This document shows positions 38,227 to 49,303 of a stretch of DNA of 62,500 nt, piece after piece (the stretch's first letter is position 1; every line of letters begins with the position of its first letter). Source of the DNA: Neocallimastix lanati (nom. inval.) (taxonomy: Eukaryota > Neocallimastigomycota > Neocallimastigomycetes > Neocallimastigales > Neocallimastigaceae); contig JACVTC010000020.1 in assembly GCA_016946835.1 (NCBI GenBank), positions 1,167,501 to 1,230,000 on the forward strand. The letters run 5' to 3'. The translations under genes and the position numbers were made by a program. Below the pieces are notes generated by a model, which ran no database searches, was not told the origin of the DNA, and saw only the letters and a program-made list of their open reading frames with translations.

Positions 38227-39871
38227 TAAATAAATAACATTAATAATTATAAATATTTTCTTTATTTTTTATATTTTTATTTCAAAATCCTTTGTTGAGA
38301 AGAATAAAACCTTACTTTTATTTTCTAATAAAAAGATATTTATATTTCTATCAATTTTTCCTAAAAATGCACCATTATCCTTTTCTACTTTTATATCTTT
38401 ACTAGCATTTGCACCTTTTTTTGAGCTTATATCAGTAGCCGATGATGTTTCAGTTTTCTTTGAATTTAAATTAATAGATGATACAGAAGAAGAAGGAGTT
38501 GTTGATTTTTTACTATTTCTCTTTTTAGTTGAAGTGGAATTTGACGTTTTATTTGATGCTTTTTCATTTTCTGATTTAATATAAATATATATAATAAAAA
38601 TGTATTAAATTTTTTAATTTATAATTAATATTTTTTATAATATTTAACCTATAATGATATTAATATGACACTATTACTATTCTTATTATTTTTACTCTTT
38701 TTGTATTCCTATTCTTATACTTATTGTATTTCTATTTCTATTTGTATTCTTATTCTACTATTATTCTTATTGCTCTTTAATTATTTTAATTTTTAACTTA
38801 TAATATAACCATTATCATTATTACTATACTTCTTACTCTTATTCATTATTCACGTTTTATTATTTTAATTATTCTTTAACTTCTTATTAATATTTTCAAT
38901 TTTAATTTTATTTTTTAAAGTTTTTACCTTCAGAACTTATCACTTCAGAATTTGATGTTAATACTCCATTTTTATTATTTTCCTGTTTAATTTCATTTTT
39001 GACTGATTTTAGTTGATTTATTGGGGCTTTACTAACAGTCTCAACTTTAACAGGTTCCGTTTTAATTTGTGTTGAATTATTTAATAAAGTTGTGCCAGCA
39101 GTTGCAGCAGGTTGATTATTTTGATTAATAATAATTTTATTAGATCCTGTTAAGTTATTTTGATTTTGAGCTTGAGCTTTACGTTGTAATTGCAATAATA
39201 ACTGTTGGGATTGGGTTTGAGCTATATTTGACGCAGCACTTACAGCAACATTTGGAGAACCTTTTAATAATATAAAATATATCTTAATGTAAATACGATT
39301 ATATAACTTTTTTTATTTTTTATATAAATAAAAAAGTATATATATGTATAAAACCTGAATTATTAAGAGCAGTAGAATTAGCAGCAGCATTAGCATATGC
39401 AGCAGCATTATTTTGATTATTTTTTTCAATAACCTCACAAAAGATTTTCATATTCTTTTCTAATTTTTCCAGAGCTTCCATGGGTATATTACTGGTTTCT
39501 TCTCTTTTTTCATAAATCATTTGTGCATATTTATACTATATAATTGTAATAAATTTATTAACACAATAAATTATTTGTAAATAATAATAAATTAATTAAA
39601 TTTAACAAATTAATTAAATTAGCTTCAATTTTTAATCTTAAAATATTATAACCACATACCGTTCTTACCATTATATCCATTTTTCCTTTCATATCTTTAT
39701 CTTTAATATTAATGTATTTCATTAAGTCTCTAAATTTTAATGACAAATCATATAATTCTTTAATCTTTAAATAAAATTCAATATAAAAAATATTAATTTT
39801 ATGATTATTTTTTTTTTTCTTTTTAATTTATTAATTTATAATATATAATTTCCATTATCATTTACTACTAT

Positions 39872-39906
<35 letters not shown>

Positions 39907-41837
39907 TAATATTTTTAATTACAAAATACTTTTTTTTTTTATTTTTATTAATTTTAATTTTATTTTATTTTTTTAGTATTATTTACCTTTGCTAATCTTT
40001 GCTTTTGTTGTTCACTTGTTAAGCTTACTGGTTGATGTGGTTGGGCAACCGTTGCTGGTTTTTTGGCTTGTGCAGTTGTTTGGGCTTGATTATGTAATGC
40101 AGCTTGCTTTTGTTGAAGAACAATATTTTGATTTTGTTGTTGAAATTGTAAATTTTGTGCCATATTATTTGGAGATGCCGTTTTCTTATAGTAATTACAT
40201 TAATTAATAATTAATAATGTATTTTTCATTATTTTTTTTATTTATTTATTTAATGATTATTTTAATTTATTATTAATTATATAACAATATTAAATTATTA
40301 TAAGAATAATTATATTATAAAATAATATAAATAATTTCATTAATAATTGATATTATCCATTATGAATATTATTTTATTAAATTTTTTTTTTTACTTACAA
40401 CTAATGTATTATTTAAAGCAACAGGTTGTGTAATTTGAGAAATGTTTTGTATTGAAGGTGAAATAGATGCTATTTTTGCTGTATTCATACTTGGTGAAGC
40501 ATTATTTATGGTTTTAGATAATGCTGCAGCATTAGGATTATTATTTTGAAGAAGCACAGCATTACCATTAACTTTATTAGCTATCATTGTTGCTGGAAAT
40601 TGTGGTGTTATATTTTGAGTAGTTATTGTTGCAGGTTGTTGTACTTTGACAGGTTGCTGAATATTTGTTTTTAAAGTTTTTTGTTTAATAATATTTAATT
40701 GGCTATTAAATAATTTTTCATATTTTTCCTAATATCATTAATTTAATTATTTTATATATATATAATAAAAGATTATAATTTAATTTATAATATTTATTTA
40801 TTTTTATAAAATATATAAAAAAGTTAGTAAAGTTTATAATTAATATTTTAAATCTACATTTATATATATATAAATGCATAATATTTACAGCAGAATCAGA
40901 ACTTTTAAATATTTTATCTTCGAAACTTCTTGCTACTTCTGTTGCTTTTTCTCTATCTACTTGACTATTAACTGTCAAACATTTTACTCTTAATTAATTG
41001 TTTATTTATGATATTCATTTTAATATTATAAAAAAAAAAATAATAATAATTAATGATAATCCTTATTTAATATTTTTTTACGATAATAATAAAAAAAAAA
41101 AAAAAAAAAAAAATATTAAAACGTAGGAACAAAAATAATAATTATTGTTTAAATTAATAGTAACAAAATTTTAAAAAAACAAAATTGATTTAATATAATA
41201 TATTAAAACCAAATACATTTACTGTTTTAAAATTTAATTATTTAATATACATATATATATTATGAATATAATATAATTATACTTACATTTCTTGTAAATT
41301 TGAATTTCTTTTTTCATTAAATGCTGGTGTATTCATTTCAGATTTTTTAAATTGGGAATTATTAATGGCAGCTACGGCTTGAGCTTGGGCTTGAGCTTGG
41401 GCCTGTGCTTGTGCTGCTTGAGCTTGAGCTTGAGCCTGAGCTTGTGCTTGCTGCTGAATTAAAGCTGCTTGCGTTATAGGTTGTTTATGTTGTAGTTGAA
41501 GTGCAGCTGTTTTTGCTACTGCACTTGGCAAAGTAGTATTAGCGAATGGCATGGTATTATTAAGTTTTGCTAATTGCAGTTGGTGCATTTGCATTATTTT
41601 TTGTTGTTGCTGCAATTGAAGTTTTAAATGTTGTTGTTGTTGTAATTGTTGTTGTTGGAGTTGTTGGAGTTGCTGTTGCTGTTGTAATTGAAATTGTATT
41701 TGTTGTTGTTGTTGAAGTTGAAGAAATTGAGGATTTTGAGGATTTTGCATTTGCAATTGTAACTGCAGCTGTGGGTTACCTTGCATATTCTGCATATTTT
41801 GAATATCTTGCATTATCTTTTGGTTATAGAAATTCAT
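36807..41837 (-). CDS. Gln/Asn-rich transcriptional coactivator, probable Mediator tail subunit Med15/Gal11-like
   Basis: Ten exons join in frame: 41837-41287, 40964-40889, 40728-40399, 40184-39987, 39764-39669, 39535-39355, 39260-38928, 38570-38316, 38090-37893 and 37735-36807, giving about 1048 aa. Donors are GTAAGT, GTAAAT, GTAAGA, GTATTT or similar; acceptors are mostly TATAG or TAAAG. Residues 1-150 are poly-Gln and Ala/Gln repeats. Residues about 185-235 (DREKATEVARSFEDKIFKSS, then EKYEKLFNSQLNIIKQK) resemble the second half of the fungal Med15 KIX domain (A..FE..IF..S.S...Y). A helical segment (SEQQKQRLAKIKELYDLSLK, then DLMKYINIKDKDM) follows the second Gln-rich block. Then come a KK/Ser-rich linker, NPNRPAYGIN-like and acidic regions, and a C-terminal domain ending VWHIVEWILEGIKS. 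Exon 5 has a second in-frame donor nine bases downstream. A different Gln-rich coactivator subunit cannot be excluded. Confidence 0.6.
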
Positions 41838-43585
41838 TTTTTTTTATTTTTTTTTTAATACTATTTTTTAAATTAAAAAGAATATATATATAGCTTTTAT
41901 ATTTATTATATAACTTTTATATTTTAATAAAAACTCTATAATATATAATATATAATAATATTATAATATTATATATAGTATAAAAAAAAAAAATAGCCAT
42001 TAATACTATAAATATTTAGTAATATTTTATTTTCTTTAATTTATTCTAATGAAGATGTTTATAAAAAGATCTTATTCATTATTATAATAAAGAATATTTT
42101 CTTAAAGAATTCACAAATAAGAATTTACAAATAAGAGTATAGCTTATTTTACATTTAAATATTAATAAATGTTATTTCTATTATTACTTTTTTTTTTTTT
42201 TTTTTATTTTATTCTTAAATTTTAAATAAAGATTATTATATTTTTATATATATTTCTTTTATATTAAATGTATATGTATAACATATTATTAATTTCACTT
42301 TTATATAAAATAAATATTTTTTGAAATTTTAATTTCCTTTATATTGAATTATTTTATTATTATTATTATTATTTATAATAGATGTTTTTTCAAATTTTAA
42401 TTTCCTTTATATTGAATTATTTTATTATTATTATTATTATTATTTATAATAGTTCATAGAAGATTTTATACTGTATTTTAAAGATTATTTAAAATCTATA
42501 ATTCATCCATTTTAAAAATTTCTTTATTATTTAAGTATAAATTACTTTATATCAATTAATATTTCATCTTATGATACTAATAAGTTGTTTTTTATATATA
42601 AATTATTAAAATAAATTAATATATAAATTTAATATATTAATTAATTAATCTATATTCTTCTAATATATTATTTTGATTATATATTTCACATTCATTTTTA
42701 TATTTGAATATTTATACGTAATATTGATTTAATGAAATACTCATTTTTATAAAAGCATTTATATTTTTATTAAAATAATTAATATTATTAATTTTTATAT
42801 AAAAAAAAAAGTATTTTTATTATATTATAAAATTCTATGATTAAAAACAATTAAATTTCATAATATATAGATTATATTAAATAAAATCTATATTTGCTTT
42901 TATTTCTTTATATATATTATATGATTAACATTAATTTGTTTTTATCATTTTATCTTTAATCATATATAATAAATATTATATATATTTATTTTTAAAATAT
43001 ATACCTATCCAATATTTATATTTATGAAGTCGTTTTTATACTTTTCTTTTATAAGATTGATTAATAAATTATTATAGTTTATATATATATATATTTTAAA
43101 CCGAAAAAAAAAAGGATAAAAATAAAGAAAAAGAAAAGAAAAAGAAAAAGATAACAAAAAAAAAAAAAAAAGAAAGAAGAAAAAAATAATATAGATATGT
43201 AATTCAAAGAAAAAAATAAATTTTCTTGAGTATAAAAAAAAAAGCTAAAAATATAATAAAAACAAAAATTAATATATATATATATATATATTTTAAAATA
43301 AAGAAAAAATATCTACCAAAAGAATATTACTTATATAAAAATATATAAGTGATATATTTATTGCTATTAATAAAGAATTAAATAATTAATACTTTTGAAA
43401 TATCATTTGTAATAAAAAAAAAAAAAAAAATTAAAAAAAAAAATTAGAAATATAGATAAAAAATATATAGAAAAATAAAAATATTAATAAAATATATAAA
43501 ATTTTTATTCTTATATATTAAAATATAATCTATATTTTAATATATTTTATTTTACTTTCTATTAAAACGTTTTTTTATTTTTTTT

Positions 43586-43616
<31 letters not shown>

Positions 43617-44032
43617 GATTATTGATTATATAAATATTGACAAAAAAGTACTTCAAATATAAAAATTTACTAAGAATCAAAGAGTTTATATAGGTTTTAT
43701 ATAAAATAAAAATATTTTTTTTTTTATATTTTTATAAATAATTATAATTTTAAAAAAAAGAAAAAATAAAAAAAAGAAAAAAAAGAAATAAAATAAAAAA
43801 CTAAATAATAAAATTATTGAATAAAGAATATAAAATTATATATTATTTATTATTTTAAGGTTTTAAATAAAATAATATATTACCTATATATAATTTTAAT
43901 TTCAATATAATTTAATATATATTATATAAAATACATTATAAATATAATAATATAATAAATTTAAATAATTTATTTTTTTTATTAAAATTGTAATTAATAA
44001 TAAATTAATAATAATATAAATTAAATTACTAA

Positions 44033-44064
<32 letters not shown>

Positions 44065-44164
44065 AATATTTATATATAATAATAATTATAATTATCATAA
44101 GAATAAATAAATAAATAAATAATTAATTAATTAATTAATTAAATGATATTAATTATAATATGAA

Positions 44165-44208
<44 letters not shown>

Positions 44209-45180
44209 ATTATTAAATTCTGTTTGTTGTCAAAATTATTCAAATTGTGATAGAATAATTATTCAATAAATAATGAATTAAGAAATGATATTTTTCATTA
44301 AATGCACTATTTCTATTTCGTTAATCATTATTTTTTTAAATTATATTATAGTAAGAACTTATTTCTTTGGTAAGGAAATGAGGATTAAAGAAAATGAGAA
44401 CCTTTATGTCCATATATATATATATATTTTTAAATCTTAATAAAATTTTTATCATTAATATTTAAATATAAATAGCATTTATAATTTTTAGTAAATAAGA
44501 ACAAAGCAAAACAAACTAGTTGAAAATAAAAAGCAATAAAATCAATAGTAAGGTATCGTTAAAAAGAGAATAAAGGATTGGTTCTTTTTTTTTAATTCCT
44601 CGGAAATAAATTTGTATGAAAATTTAGACATAAATAAATTCAAATGGCTAATCGTTTCTCCTTTTTTTTACTGAGTTAATTTTTCAATTTATTTGAAAAA
44701 ATTCTATAAAAAATAAATAAATAAATAAATTATTAAATTTTATTAATAGTTTTTGCATTAAATAAATATAAATATATATATTGGACAAAACAATATAACA
44801 TGAACTTTTTTTTTTTTTTATAGACAAAGTCATATTAAATAAATTTATTTTTTATTACTCTAATATAGACAAAGCTTATTTAAAAATATAAATAATATAT
44901 TAAAATATATATATGTATTTGGAAACTAGAATTATTTGTAAAAAAAATAAAATAATATAAAATAAAAAAATGTATCTAATTTAATTATTATAAATCAAAT
45001 TAACTATAATAAAATAAAAATTTATAGACAAATGTATAGAAAGGTATTTTTCAAATAAAAATAAATAAATAAATTAATAAAAAAATTAATATAAATAAAT
45101 AAATAAAAGAAATAACAAAAGAAAAAAAAATAAAATAAATAAAAAAATAAAATAAAATAAATAAATAAATAATAAAAATC
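41838..45180. other. AT-rich intergenic region
   Basis: No gene seen. A direct duplication of about 66-75 bp (TTTCCTTTATATTGAATTATT followed by a TTA tract) occurs at about 42330 and 42397. TAAA tetramer tracts lie at 44033-44060 and 44163-44205. T run 43589-43616 and several A runs. Short pieces near 44225-44400 and 44500-44660 are slightly more complex but unassignable. Confidence 0.5.
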
Positions 45181-45740
45181 TTCATAATATAACTCTTAAA
45201 TTTTGTCTGTCCGTTTATGTGAAATTAACTATGAATTTTTTCTAAAATATAATATTAATTATTAATGTTTTATCTTTAATATATTTTTTTTTAATGAAGT
45301 TTAATAGCACCTGAAAAATAACAATAATATTAATAATCATGTTTGGAGAAAAATTAAAAAATGTTCAATTCTTAATTGGGTGACACAATTCCTGATGTAG
45401 ATAATTCCTTATATAGAGTTGTTTCTATAATTAACAAGTACTTCTGTTAATATTCTGAGTATAGATAGTATTTTTTTTTTTTTTAATATAAACAAGAGAA
45501 AAAGATGTGAATTTGACACAATCATACAAATCCTGAATTAGATGATAATTTTAGATACCTTACACTAATAGGGTAAACAAATTTGACAGGTTCTTTGATT
45601 ATATTTAGGAGAGAACTTCAGGTGATAGTTTACTACAATAATAAAGAATATTTGTTGAATAATGTTGTTCCAGAAGTCGTCAATGGCTATAAATTTCTAA
45701 TAGATTTAAAAATATCATTTTTTAATCAATAATTGAAATA
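45181..45740. other. Higher-complexity island, unassigned (probable decayed repeat)
   Basis: About 550 bp with normal base mixture beside a heptamer array. It contains scattered short open stretches (for example DTIPDVDNSLYRVVSIINKY on the plus strand near 45380-45450) separated by stops. This is the look of a decayed transposon coding sequence, but no family motif is readable. Confidence 0.25.
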
Positions 45741-45802
45741 ATTGAATGTCCATATTTATATATTATTTTATTATTATTGTATTATATTATGCTTATTATT
45801 TA

Positions 45803-46246
45803 ATTATTTATTATTTATTATTTATTATTTATTATTTATTATTTATTATTTATTATTTATTATTTATTTATTATTTATTATTTATTATTTATTATTTATT
45901 ATTTATTATTTATTATTTATTATTTATTATTTATTATTTATTATTTATTATTTATTATTTATTATTTATTATTTATTATTTATTATTTATTATTTATTAT
46001 TTATTATTTATTATTTATTATTTATTATTTATTATTTATTATTTATTATTTATTATTTATTATTTATTATTTATTATTTATTATTTATTATTTATTATTT
46101 ATTATTTATTATTTATTATTTATTATTTATTATTTATTATTTATTATTTATTATTTATTATTTATTTTTATTATTTATTTATTTATTATTTATTATTTAG
46201 TATTTAGTATTTAGTATTTAGTATTTATTATTTATTATTTATTATT
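45803..46246. repeat. Heptanucleotide array (TTATTTA)n, the longest and purest
   Basis: About 440 bp of TTATTTA, nearly perfect, ending in four TTAGTAT variants (about 46197-46222). Two overlapping plus-strand frames stay open through it only because the unit has no stop in those phases. Confidence 0.95.
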
Positions 46247-46494
46247 TACTAACCATTCATTGAAAATGAATGAATAAAAGAAAATTAAAATAGTGACAAT
46301 TTATAAATATATAAACTTTCGAATAAATAAACTGAATAATTTTATGTTTATAATTATTATAAAACAACAATATTTTTATAAATTTATGTCTATGATCATA
46401 CCAAAATCATTTAAATCATATGAATCAAATAGTTTTAAATAATAATATTTTTTTTTTTCAATATAGTTATTTCTTATATAATTAATTACTTTTT

Positions 46495-46625
46495 TTCTTA
46501 GTTCAATCCCGTCCTTTGAAAATTTTCGGGTTTTCCTCGAAGGTGCTTTTTACGAAATATGGTGGTTAGATTTTTTAACACTGCTTTTTGGAACGTGGCT
46601 GCATAAAAATATGATGCTTAAATAT
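46495..46625. other. Complex island next to the MITE, possible older related element
   Basis: About 130 bp of mixed sequence including TTTTGGAACGTGGCTGCATA. The word GGAACGTGGCT also occurs at 31102 in an otherwise A/T-rich stretch. It may be a decayed transposon end. Nothing else is recognisable. Confidence 0.2.
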
Positions 46626-46683
46626 ACCAATTATGTAAAAGTGGTTCAATTATATTAAATAAATAATAAATAATAATATTTAA

Positions 46684-46951
46684 GGGAGTAGCGCATTTCG
46701 CCAAATTGCATTTCTCCAGGTTGCATTTCGCCCTTTTGAAAGCATGTGGCGCATTAAAATGTGGCGTTTCGCTAAATTGCAATTCGCCAAGTTGAAAATT
46801 ATTAAATAAATAAATAAATAAAATTAAATATTACTAATATTGATTAAAAACAATTTTAAAGAAAATTATTTTGAATTAATATTTATTTATTCATTTATTA
46901 ATATCAATACTCCACCTGGCGAAATGCAATTTGGGGAAATGCAACTCTCCC
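46684..46951. mobile_element. 268-bp MITE with terminal inverted repeats and 9-bp target duplication (Mutator-like)
   Basis: The left end reads GGGAGTAGCGCATTTCGCC and continues AAATTGCATTTCTCCAGGT. The reverse complement of the right end reads GGGAGAGTTGCATTTCCCC and continues AAATTGCATTTCGCCAGGT. These are inverted repeats of about 42 bp with only a few mismatches. The element is flanked on both sides by AATATTTAA (46675-46683 and 46952-46960), a perfect 9-bp direct repeat. Inside the left half the word GCATTTCGCC or close variants recurs several times as sub-terminal repeats. There is no coding capacity, so it is non-autonomous. A 9-bp target duplication and G-rich ends with long TIRs are typical of MULE-derived elements. 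The ends are still well matched, suggesting recent activity. Confidence 0.85.
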
Positions 46952-46960
46952 AATATTTAA

Positions 46961-47231
46961 TTTCAAAGATATACTTTTATTTTTTTAGTTAATATTATAA
47001 AAAAATAATAAAAAAATAAAATTTAATTCTAAAGATATAAATTATATTTATATTTTTTATTAACTTGTTCTTCTGCTTTATTTACTTTACTTTTTTTTTT
47101 TAAATTTTTTCCATTTTTTAATGGTTAAAAATAAAATATATTTAATTTTTTATAATTTATTAAATAATTATTTATTTTATTTTTATTTATTGTTTATTTT
47201 ATTCTTTTTTTTTTTTTTTTTTTTTTTTTAT

Positions 47232-47264
<33 letters not shown>

Positions 47265-47440
47265 TAATAGATAAAGTGTTTATGAGAAAAAAATTTTTTT
47301 ATGACGTTTAAAATTTAAAAAAAATAAAAAAGAAAAAGAAAAGAAAAAGAAAAAAAAATAACCCGTTTATATTTATTTATTTATAATTATTTGGAAAAAA
47401 AAAAAAAATCAAAAATGTAGTGAATTAAATTACGATCTAA
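46961..47440. other. AT-rich intergenic region with paired long T runs
   Basis: Mostly A/T. Two near-adjacent T runs (47207-47229 and 47234-47263) are separated by ATTC. No gene seen. Confidence 0.5.
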
Positions 47441-47725
47441 ATTTTATTTATAAGCCACTCCCATTGCTGAGGGAGCTAGTACTTATCTCATTGATTAGGT
47501 TATACTGGCCTTGCTTCAAATGAAACTTACGAACAAGAGAAAAATCCACTCCAAAAATAAGGGTACTAGAATATTTTTGGCAATAATATATATGTCTGAG
47601 CGCCAATGATGAACACGCAGTAAGGCCGACCAGTAGGAACATTATCTGCCTATGTGAAAAGCAAACGGAAGTGTTGTGACTACCCCATACCCTTGAGGGG
47701 ATAAATAAAAGGGTGGTACACATCT
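47441..47725 (-). mobile_element. Probable LINE 3'-region remnant
   Basis: A 285-bp island of high complexity. Its left part (plus strand AAGCCACTCCCATTGCTGAG, then GGAGCTAGTACTTATCTC) resembles the GC-rich hairpin-prone piece of the decayed LINE near 32790-32830 (AGCCCCTCCCCCTCAGGGGC, then TAGTGAGCTACGTACT). A 91-aa minus-strand frame is open, but its sequence is not recognised. Confidence 0.3.
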
Positions 47726-48084
47726 AAAATAAATAAATAAAAAAAAAAATTACTTTTTTATTTATTAATAAAAAGGAGTCTAAATTATTGGGACATAGTA
47801 AACAACCATTAAATATAGAAAATTTATTAAGACTAGAATTAAACTTTATTTATTAATATTTATTAATAAAATATAGGAAAATGAAATTTTTATATTAGTA
47901 ATAAAAAACTACGTTACAATTTTTAAGGACTAAAGTTCAAAGGTTTTAATCTATAATTTTGTAAAAAAAAATTATAAAACATAGATGTATGTTTTTAATA
48001 TAATAATAATAACTTTTTTTTAAAAAAAAAAAAGATAAAAAAATTAAAATATGTTAAATCATAAGTATTAGTAACATTATGTGG
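47726..48084. other. Spacer between repeat remnants
   Basis: AT-rich with no gene. The piece 47820-47960 resembles, in composition and wording (AATTAAACTTTATTTATTAATATTTATTA, ACTACGTTACAATTTTTAAGGACTAAAG), the sequence at 31845-31960 preceding copy C of the dispersed repeat. A diverged copy of that flank may therefore lie here. Confidence 0.35.
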
Positions 48085-48380
48085 CAAAATATTCAATTAT
48101 TAAAAGCTTTTTCACAAATTTTTTAAAATAATAAAACATTTAATTGTTAATAGTTCTTTCACAAAATTAATATGACAGTAAAGCATTCAATAATTAATCA
48201 TCTTTCACTAATTTTTTAAATTAGTTAAGTAATAAAGCACTCAATTATTAATAGCTCTTTTCACTAACTTTTAAAACTAGTAAAGTAATAAAGCATTCAA
48301 TTATTAATAGCTCTTTCTACATTTTTTTTAAAGTAGTAAAGCATTCAATTATTATTAGTTCTTTTTATACATCTTTTAAA
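48085..48380. repeat. Imperfect minisatellite, six copies of a 46-56-bp unit
   Basis: Each copy begins AAAGCATTCAATTATTAATAG or a close variant, followed by CTCTTTCAC, then a T/A-rich spacer with AGTAAAGTAAT. Copies start near 48087, 48134, 48180, 48234, 48290 and 48338. The inner copies are most alike, as in arrays growing by unequal exchange. Confidence 0.85.
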
Positions 48381-48462
48381 CGTCACCTTTAAAAAGAAAA
48401 GTGAATTTTAATATATATATATATTTTTTTGATTTATATGACTATTTTTATTCCTTATATAC

Positions 48463-48511
<49 letters not shown>

Positions 48512-48925
48512 GAAGATATAAATTATCTTTAATTTTTTATTTTATAATTATATATTTATTATAAATATATATACATATACATATATAATATAATAAAAAT
48601 GTTTATATTTTTTAATTTCAATTTAATTTTAATTTTTAATATTTAATTTTTATTTATGTTTTATATATATATATTTTCTTTTTTTTTTTTCTTTTTTTGT
48701 TACATAAAAATAAAAATATTTTTTTGAAATGTATATCAAAAATGACTCTATTATTTGTTTGATGATAATTATTTTTATAGTAGAATTATTATTTGATTGA
48801 TGATAATTATTTCTATAGTAGAAATGAACTTATTGAGAATAACATTGATTTTTTTTTTTTTTTTTAAATAGTTTCTCGAAATATATATGATATTATTGTT
48901 CAAATTTTTAATTTATAAATATTAA
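48381..48925. other. AT-rich spacer downstream of the PMP3-like gene
   Basis: Contains a poly(A) run (48467-48507) and low-complexity A/T. A doubled TTTGATTGATGATAATTATTT-like sentence (about 48755 and 48792) is a short tandem duplication. The 3' end of the PMP3-like transcript should be here. Confidence 0.5.
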
Positions 48926-49303
48926 TCATGAGCAAACAACAATTACTAAATAAATATTTATATAAATCATTTAAATTAATTGGCAATGAAAATAAAATAT
49001 AACATAAATATATTATAATTTAATTTAATTTATATTAATCTATAAATAACTTACATGCATGAATAACACCAGGAATCCAAAATAATATGGTAAGAATAAT
49101 ATTTAAGAAGAAGGAACAATCACAACCTCTATTAGAATGATATTAATTAAATTATTCAGAACAAATGAATTTTTTTTTTTTTATAATTAGGTGTTTAGAG
49201 TGAATTTATTAAAAATATTTTATTACCTATCAAGGAAAACAGCTAATGGTGGTAATATTAAACATAGAATAATTTTTAGGATATCCACAACTGTAAGATT
49301 CAT
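48926..49303 (-). CDS. PMP3/UPF0057 (Pmp3-type) plasma-membrane proteolipid, three exons
   Basis: Members are about 55-aa proteins with two membrane helices that influence plasma-membrane potential and cation tolerance in fungi and plants. Exons 49303-49227, 49128-49055 and 48945-48926 join across introns with GTAATA...TAATAG (phase 2) and GTAAGT...TTTAG (phase 1), giving 56 aa. Helix 1 holds ILKIILCLILPPLAVFLDR, with the signature LPPLAVFL. The loop GCDCSFFLN carries two cysteines. Helix 2 is IILTILFWIPGVIHALIVV, with the signature WIPGVIHAL. All three junctions fall where the family consensus stays uninterrupted, which strongly supports the model. The last exon is only 20 coding bases, so this is the least certain piece. 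No neighbour is functionally related. Confidence 0.9.
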
